DNA of 64,000 nt. Origin: Aselliscus stoliczkanus. Its lineage: Eukaryota; Chordata; Mammalia; Chiroptera; Hipposideridae. Below are positions 58,433 to 64,000 of this stretch, one piece after another. The notes under the pieces are model-generated. The model was not told the origin of the DNA. It made no database searches and was given only the letters and a program-made list of their open reading frames with translations. Numbering within the stretch: the first letter of the stretch is position 1; the number at the start of each line of letters is the position of its first letter. The stretch covers positions 97,343,001 to 97,407,000 of the forward strand of contig CM066729.1 in NCBI GenBank assembly GCA_033961575.1, given 5' to 3'. The position numbers and the translations under genes are program-made.

Positions 58433-58555
58433 TCAGAGAGAGAGAGAGAGAGAGAGAAATTATATAATTATGAATACAGTAGCTAATTATATAATGATAT
58501 CCATCTTATTGGTTCTGTTTCTCTTGAGAACCCTACCTATTAGAATACTCAAGAG
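58055..58555 (+). mobile_element. Ancient LTR-like repeat remnant
   Basis: GTGTGGGTGGGCCTCATTCA, TGAAGGCCTGAATAGAACAG, GGACTCAGACTGGGACATCA and TTGGTTCTGTTTCTCTTGAG are phrases of a common old mammalian repeat I believe to be LTR-derived; I cannot name the subfamily. A CT/GA microsatellite has expanded in its middle. The two overlapping frames at 58245-58562 are made of this microsatellite. Confidence 0.45.
58354..58457. repeat. (CT)n-(AG)n hairpin-forming microsatellite
   Basis: 19 bases of CT at 58354-58372 are followed without spacer by AG to 58429, a 5-base break, and AG again to 58457. The CT and AG arms pair around a single base at 58373. Confidence 0.96.
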
Positions 58556-58699
58556 CTTGTAAAATTATGACCAGAGGGAAGATTTGGACATTTCAAATGA
58601 GAACATGTGACCAAAGATAATGGGGTGGGGTTCCCTTTGCTCATGCTGCACAACCTACCTGTCAGAAAAACCTATCCACTGAACCTTCAAAACAGATTC

Positions 58700-59170
58700 A
58701 GAGTTTGAGCATTTTTACTACTTCCGCAAATACCATCCTAATTGGGTCACCATAATCCCCTGCCTAGTTTCTTGCATCAGGCTTCAAAATAGTTTCCTGC
58801 TTCCATTCTTAATTTTAAGTATATTCTCAACACAGCAGTCTGGAGTATCTTTTTTAAAACATGTATCATTTCATGTCATTATTCTGTTCAAAACCACAGT
58901 AGCATGTTTTCATTCCCAGAGTTCAAGATATTCCTGAAGTCATTAAATAACTCTGCTATTTCTTATTCTTCTGTGCTGCTTGGTTTTACTTTCCTCCTTA
59001 ACATTTATCACTATCTAACATGCTATAAATTGTCTTCTTCATCTTATGTATGACTGTTGCTTCCACTAAAATATAATCTCAATGAAGTCAGGAATTTTTC
59101 ATGTGTTCTTCATGTCTCTTCTAACAGAGTGTGTGCCATAGAAAAGTGTATGACAACTCATGTTGCATGA
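58700..59170 (+). repeat. L2 LINE 3' fragment
   Basis: TTCAAAATAGTTTCCTGCTTC, AACACAGCAGTCTGGAGTATC, TGTTCAAAACCACAGTAGCA and GTCAGGAATTTTTCATGTG follow the L2 order ('ccagagtgat...gttcaaaacc...'). Confidence 0.65.
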
Positions 59171-60834
59171 TGCATATTTATCAAAAGAATAAGTGAGCAG
59201 AATTTATAGAAGCTTATATCAAGTTTTTTATTAGAAATTCATCATCCAAGCTGAAATTAAAATAGAAAATTTACGTCTGAGGAGAAAAAATCCACATATA
59301 GATAATATGGCTCCAATTTTAAGCTTTGATAGAGGAGTATGAGACTTGGACAGAACCATGAAGGTATAGGACAATCCACATCCTTAAAATGTACGCAAAA
59401 CAATAAAACTTCTTAACTTTCTATGGCATCAGCCCCAAACCTGAAGTTTGCACTGTATCTTATTCTAATTGTAGGTGGACTAGACACAACAAAAAGGAAA
59501 AAGACCTTTATAAATGCCTGTGAATTTAAGCTGCCAGTTGAACTCCACTCGATAGATTCAGGTCTTCTTTCTTTTATCTTCATTTCTCATCCTTGAGTAT
59601 TTAAATTTCTGAAATAATTTTAAATAGCTACTATATGACTCATAAATGCATATTGCAGATGATACACTATAAAAACATTTTTAAAAATCTGTCTCATTAA
59701 TTTAGTTTTCTTTAACTGGTTTGTTAATAATTTAGTAACATGTGAAATGAGTTTTCTCAAGGGCCTATTTTCCACCTATGTATACATTGGATTGTCAGAA
59801 TTTAACTAAATGGGCTAAAAGCTAAGATTATTTCATCCACATAATCACCCTGAGATTCTGTCTCTCTTTCTGCACATAACTGGTAATCTCTGAAAGATTA
59901 GCCATATGTAATCCTTTTGTTTACAGGGACATCAGACATTATAAATACTAGAATCTAGCAATCTTTTCTATTTGAACTACCTAGAAAGGGATTTACAAAG
60001 TTTTAGAAGAAAGCTCCCCCAAAACACTCAAAGTACGAATACAATTTTCTTGGCTTCGTACAATAAATCCCTTTACTGCGGGCAATTCCCTGGTCTTAAT
60101 CACATGGGGGTTGCAAACTAAATGTCAGGATAAAAATTTGGGAAATGGGATACTGCTTCTGAATCTGGGCCCTTATCATATTATTAATGAAAAGGCATTA
60201 GCGGTATTGAAGTCTATTCTCTGCCAATATTTTTAATCTCCCTGCAATATTATTAATTCTTTAATCTTATAATTTTTTTCAACATCTACACTTAGAATAC
60301 ACTAAAATTTTGTATCATCTATCATAATTTTGAAAAATTAAACAGTAATTTTTAAGGATATGAATGACAACATTGGTCTTATTGAATGACTTTTCTTTAA
60401 TTTCTATGTATGTATGTGTATATGTATGTGTGTGTTTAATATCTAATCCACTGAAATTAAATAGAGATTATTATACCCAAAAGATTTTAAAACTTCAGGG
60501 TGGGTACTCCATGTGATTCTTTTTCTTTCTTTTAATCCCAGTTAGCAGAGTTAGAAAACCGTGTTAATTAATAAGTAAATTAATGAATACATACACTTTT
60601 ACAAACATGTGCATGGTAAAGCCGGAAGCAGGTTGAGCTGTCCCTATCTCAACATGAATGTAAATCATTTCTGTTCCAAGGTCTGAGGCCTGGAGATGCC
60701 TAAGGATTAATTGACGGTTTTCTTCGAATATCATTGGCATAAGTCTTACATGAAGGACCTTGGTCTGAGTATTGTATTTTAGCTTTGAAGAAGAGTTACA
60801 GTTTTCAGTATAATGTCTCTCATTATGTATTTAC
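59171..60834. other. Long unassigned AT-rich stretch
   Basis: No exon or named repeat recognised. A degenerate (TGTA)n lies at about 60405-60435. Confidence 0.5.
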
Positions 60835-61140
60835 TCAATAAATAACATCTGAGCAATTATTATCTGTCAGTAGCTCCTCTGGGCACTGGAATTGACCTCA
60901 AGGAACTTATATTCCTTTGGGAATGTAGACAATAATCAAGTAAGTGTAGTAATAAATGAAACATATAGTCTTGAATGGAAATTATTTAGTGAAATAAAGC
61001 ATGGAAGTAAAATTGAAAATGGTTCATGATGTGGAATCTACACCTAAATATGGGGTCAGGGAAGACCTCATTCTGAAGGTCACCATTGGCTTGAGGGCAT
61101 AATGTAAGGAAGGACAGTGCATTAGTCCATGTGGGCAGTG
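60835..61140 (-). repeat. L2 LINE fragment
   Basis: AGCTCCTCTGGGCACTGGAA, CTCAAGGAACTTATATTCCT, GTCAGGGAAGACCTCATTCT and CCATTGGCTTGAGGGC match antisense L2. Confidence 0.7.
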
Positions 61141-61955
61141 ATAATTGTTTGAATTTCAGTTGAGTGAATACAAAATAGTAAGAAGCGGGTGGGTTTTAAA
61201 AATATTTTTAAAATATAGTATACAGGACATGCTAATGACATTTTCTAAATCAAGCTTTGGAGGGGCCAGGAGTTGTGAGGAGTGTTGGTAAAGGCCAGAG
61301 AGATAAAATTATGCTTGAAATTTGATTTCTCCTTGTGAAAATGAGTGGGGATTTATATACATGGGTCTGAAGCTAAGGGTCTGGGATGGATATGGGGATT
61401 TCGAGATGTTTGTCAATGGTTTTTATATCTGCATGACCTGGGGGAGATGTCTGCTGAGATAACATATATAAAAAAGGAGAGTGGCTCAACTAAGAAGTCC
61501 TGGAGTATAGCGATATTTACTTGTTAGGGGAAGATGACAAAGGAGTATCAATTCAGACAACCTGACAAGCAGTCGTCATGAAAATAAATAGCATGACATT
61601 TCTAGGCATGATCTGGTATTGAGGCTAAGTTGTGGTACTTAGTACCCTGTTCAGGGTGCTGGTGGAGGGGTGGGGTGGGGAAGGCCTGGGGAATGGAAAG
61701 AAGGGAGGCTCAGAGACATGAGACTGGACACCATATATCTAATTTTGGTTTCAAATTGGAGACTGGATCCCAAGAACAGGACCAGAGTTGGAGATCTCAT
61801 CCCTAGTTCTCCTCACTATGAGGACACTGGAACTCAATTAATTAATCCAAATGTAATGGCTGTGGGCTCTGGCTATATTCTGTGAGGTTGGATAAATGAC
61901 TGGCTAGAATTGTTCAGATTTCTCCTTGGATAATATTGTAAACGTTTAGTTGTTC
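61141..61955. other. Unassigned, possibly continuing L2
   Basis: Purine-rich on the plus strand; GAGTGGCTCAACTAAGAAGTC and TGAGACTGGACACCATATAT might be decayed L2 antisense. Not assigned. Small plus-strand frames are incidental. Confidence 0.4.
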
Positions 61956-61959
61956 ATCT

Positions 61960-62300
61960 GACTCTCTATATATCAAGTATTTATTGAGTCTGTCTATGTA
62001 AAATACCTTTCCAAATTCAGGGGATACAACCATGAGCAAGATTGATAACACTTTGTTTCCATACGTCTTATCAGACTCCATAGTAGTAAATAGGGTGATT
62101 GGAGATAGTGTTAGCTGTGGTAAAGAAAAACATGTAGAGAATAATGTGAGAAAATAATGGCTGGGGAGAGTTATTTTGGGCAAGGAGAGAAAGCCTGTCT
62201 GAAAAAGTGAGATGTAAACTGAGATTGGTGATAAGATGTGACAGAGAAGGAAACCCTGTAAATTTTCAGGGTTACAGCTAGAGCAACAACTCTTAGGTTG
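61960..62300 (-). repeat. L2 LINE fragment
   Basis: TCAAGTATTTATTGAGTCTG, GGGGATACAACCATGAGCAA and AGTGAGATGTAAACTGAGAT follow antisense L2. The 146-codon minus-strand frame at 61914-62354, the longest in the window, is the L2 strand and shows no LINE or other domain motif. I do not call it a gene. Confidence 0.7.
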
Positions 62301-62589
62301 ACGTGAACTTGATATGTGTGAGAAATCAAAACAAAACTGTAGCTTAATGAGCAAGAAGGTGGTGGGTATAACATGAAGCCAAAGACATAGTTAGACTTTC
62401 TTGTCAATAAATTAATCCTAATATAAGTGAGAAAAACTCATTTTTTTAATCCCTGAAAAGTTCCAAGGTATACAAATCTGATATAAGGCTCATTATGGTA
62501 AAAAGAAATTCAAATCCTACCTTGTGATTCCATAACTGGGTGTTCGGACAATTTATTTAATCCCACATTCTATATATTTGTCATTTTAA

Positions 62590-62735
62590 AGTTTGAATTA
62601 TATGATATAATCTATAGTGTTGAATGGTAGATACCTTATAGAATTGCTGTGTGGATTAAGTGAATCTGTATAAAACACTTTAACTGGATCTAACATAGAT
62701 CAAGACCATGATATGTGTTATTATTATTACCGAAG
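62590..62735 (+). repeat. MIR 3' fragment
   Basis: CCTTATAGAATTGCTGTGTG, GATTAAGTGAATCTGTATAAA and TATGTGTTATTATTATTACC match the MIR 3' half. Confidence 0.7.
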
Positions 62736-64000
62736 ACCAGTAAATCTGATATACATCAGCTGTTGCTTACAACTAAATGAGAAGTCCCATTAGCTATAAA
62801 TAAAGATGTCAATGTCCAGTATTAAATCAGCCATTATCAAAATGCTGCCCAGATACAAAGTTGAGTAAATGAGGATGTGGCTTGTGAGCCATTAGTCATG
62901 ACACAAGTTTGGTGTATCAAATAAAGATAAAAATAAATCAATATAGAAATTTTCACTGGGTGGCTTCTTGAAACAAATCGAAAATGCCACACAGAGAAAA
63001 CCCCCGCGGATGTGACCACACACTTTGGTCAAGAGTTTTAATATTTTCTTCCATATCAATGAAATTGATACTATGTATTGGTTATATTTGAAAATATATT
63101 TCAGAAAATGCATGACAATTATTATTTCATATAGTCTTCAATTAATACAGGCTAAAAGAATGCCTGAGATGAGTAAATCAATCGCTGGAAACCTTAAAAT
63201 AGCCAGATAGAATGGTATTGATTGGGAGAGTAGGACAAGCTTACAGTGCTTCCAGTAGGCACCCTTAAGCAGCTAAGGTTTCATTTCTAGTTTCAGTACA
63301 GTCCAATGATACATGGGGGGCACTATTTGGCTTGTCCTGTGGAACCATGGGGTATCAATAGGCACAGCATCCTGGGAGAGGCAGGTGAGGGACCATACTC
63401 TCTTTTGCAGCATGATGGATAAGGTCCTTCCATACCAGCAGCTGCCAAACAGATGAGCAGGTTTTAACTGAGTCAGGGCACACAATGCAAGTGGGGCCCA
63501 GAACTAATCAGATCTAATTAAGACAGATATGTTGTGGTCCAGCAGTGCTGACAGGGTCGGGATTCCTGTAGCTTTAAATGAGGCATGTTGTAATTAGGAT
63601 CTAATTGAAAATCTGGAAATGATACAAAACCTTTGCCCTTCAGGGCCTAAAAAAAAGGTCTGTTTGGGTCCTAGTGTGCACCTTATTAGATTGTGGATGC
63701 TCAGTTAGACAGTTATGTAAAAGAAGGAGCACAGTAGCACAACAGTTAATATGGTTCAAAGGAGCACAATTTAAATTCACATCTGTCTGGAGATAATTCA
63801 GAGTTTTTTCTAAATATTAGATTTAGAGTTTGTCTTTGTTTCAGATCTGCCATTATGTTGTAGCTGTTATTATATACAGACAAAAAAAAATGTTTGGGCA
63901 ATTTGCTTGGGACAACGTGTTTTACTGTATGCTGATGTCTAGAATTTGGAGGAGGTGTGCTTGGTCAAATTCTCTTCGAAGAAATATGTGAAAGGTATTC
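62736..64000. other. Unassigned DNA to the window end
   Basis: The part from about 63230 to 63700 is less AT-rich and more word-complex than its neighbourhood. It might be an old unrecognised retroelement or unique sequence. The 70-codon minus-strand frame at 63273-63485 shows no motif I recognise. Confidence 0.4.

Noticed and set aside
58245..58562. Arg-Glu repeat frames
   Set aside because: Translation of the (AG)n tract; no conserved flanks.
61914..62354. 146-codon open frame on the minus strand, the longest in the window
   Set aside because: It coincides with an antisense L2 fragment, has no recognisable domain or conserved motif, and has cysteine/serine-rich low-information composition.
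63655..63720. Possible retroviral protease-like words near the window end
   Set aside because: A few residues only, in a frame without support on either side; no neighbouring polymerase or LTR recognised.

Overview
This window is nuclear DNA of a placental mammal. The order is very probably Chiroptera, and a rhinolophoid-type bat is my best guess; genus and species cannot be assigned. The evidence is the repeat content. Pan-mammalian MIR, L2, MER5/Charlie, MaLR LTR and Tigger-like fossils lie beside L1 3' UTRs of a type I associate with bats, several tRNA-headed SINE families (one VES-like), a mariner element with intact ends and a hAT element whose ends resemble bat hATs. The lineage call rests on memory of repeat families, not on a database search.

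I see no functional protein-coding gene, no coding exon I can support, and no rRNA, tRNA or CRISPR locus. The only recognisable cellular gene sequence is a broken RPL35A retrocopy (37915-38462). All long open frames are explained by repeats, microsatellites or chance in AT-rich DNA. The window is either a gene desert or the inside of a very large intron.

Layout. 1-9 kb: L1 3' UTR, a long composite SINE, a MaLR LTR, MIRs and unassigned AT-rich DNA. 9-20 kb: a tRNA-headed SINE, a CTCF-like site, L2/MIR/Charlie fossils, a second composite SINE, a 247-bp TA-flanked MITE and simple repeats. 20.2-23.5 kb: an old antisense L1 carrying a third composite SINE and a later L1 insertion with three successive 3' UTR blocks, itself carrying a SINE. 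23.6-27.8 kb: the longest low-repeat tract. 27.8-34.3 kb: MER5A, L1M, L2 and an 82-bp mariner MITE. 36-41 kb: MIR, Tigger-like element, RPL35A retrocopy with a nested SINE, and an old hAT split by a composite SINE. 41.5-44.1 kb: a 5'-truncated L1 with exact target duplications, broken by microsatellites and a SINE. 47.2-48.5 kb: a complete-length but decayed mariner. 48.5-56 kb: SINEs, L2, L1 ends and a hAT with a reiterated end. 56-64 kb: AT palindrome, GGAA, TA-GA and CT-GA tracts, L2/MIR fossils and unassigned DNA.

The elements do not work together as a pathway. Their value is as a layered insertion history. Many target-site duplications can be read by eye, so relative ages can be ordered. 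SINE groups are called A (short, about 100-130 bp, ends in GACACTGCCCTC plus tail), B (about 150 bp, GGCAGGATGG near the end), C (composite, about 420-500 bp) and D (VES-like); these are labels for this window, not published names.
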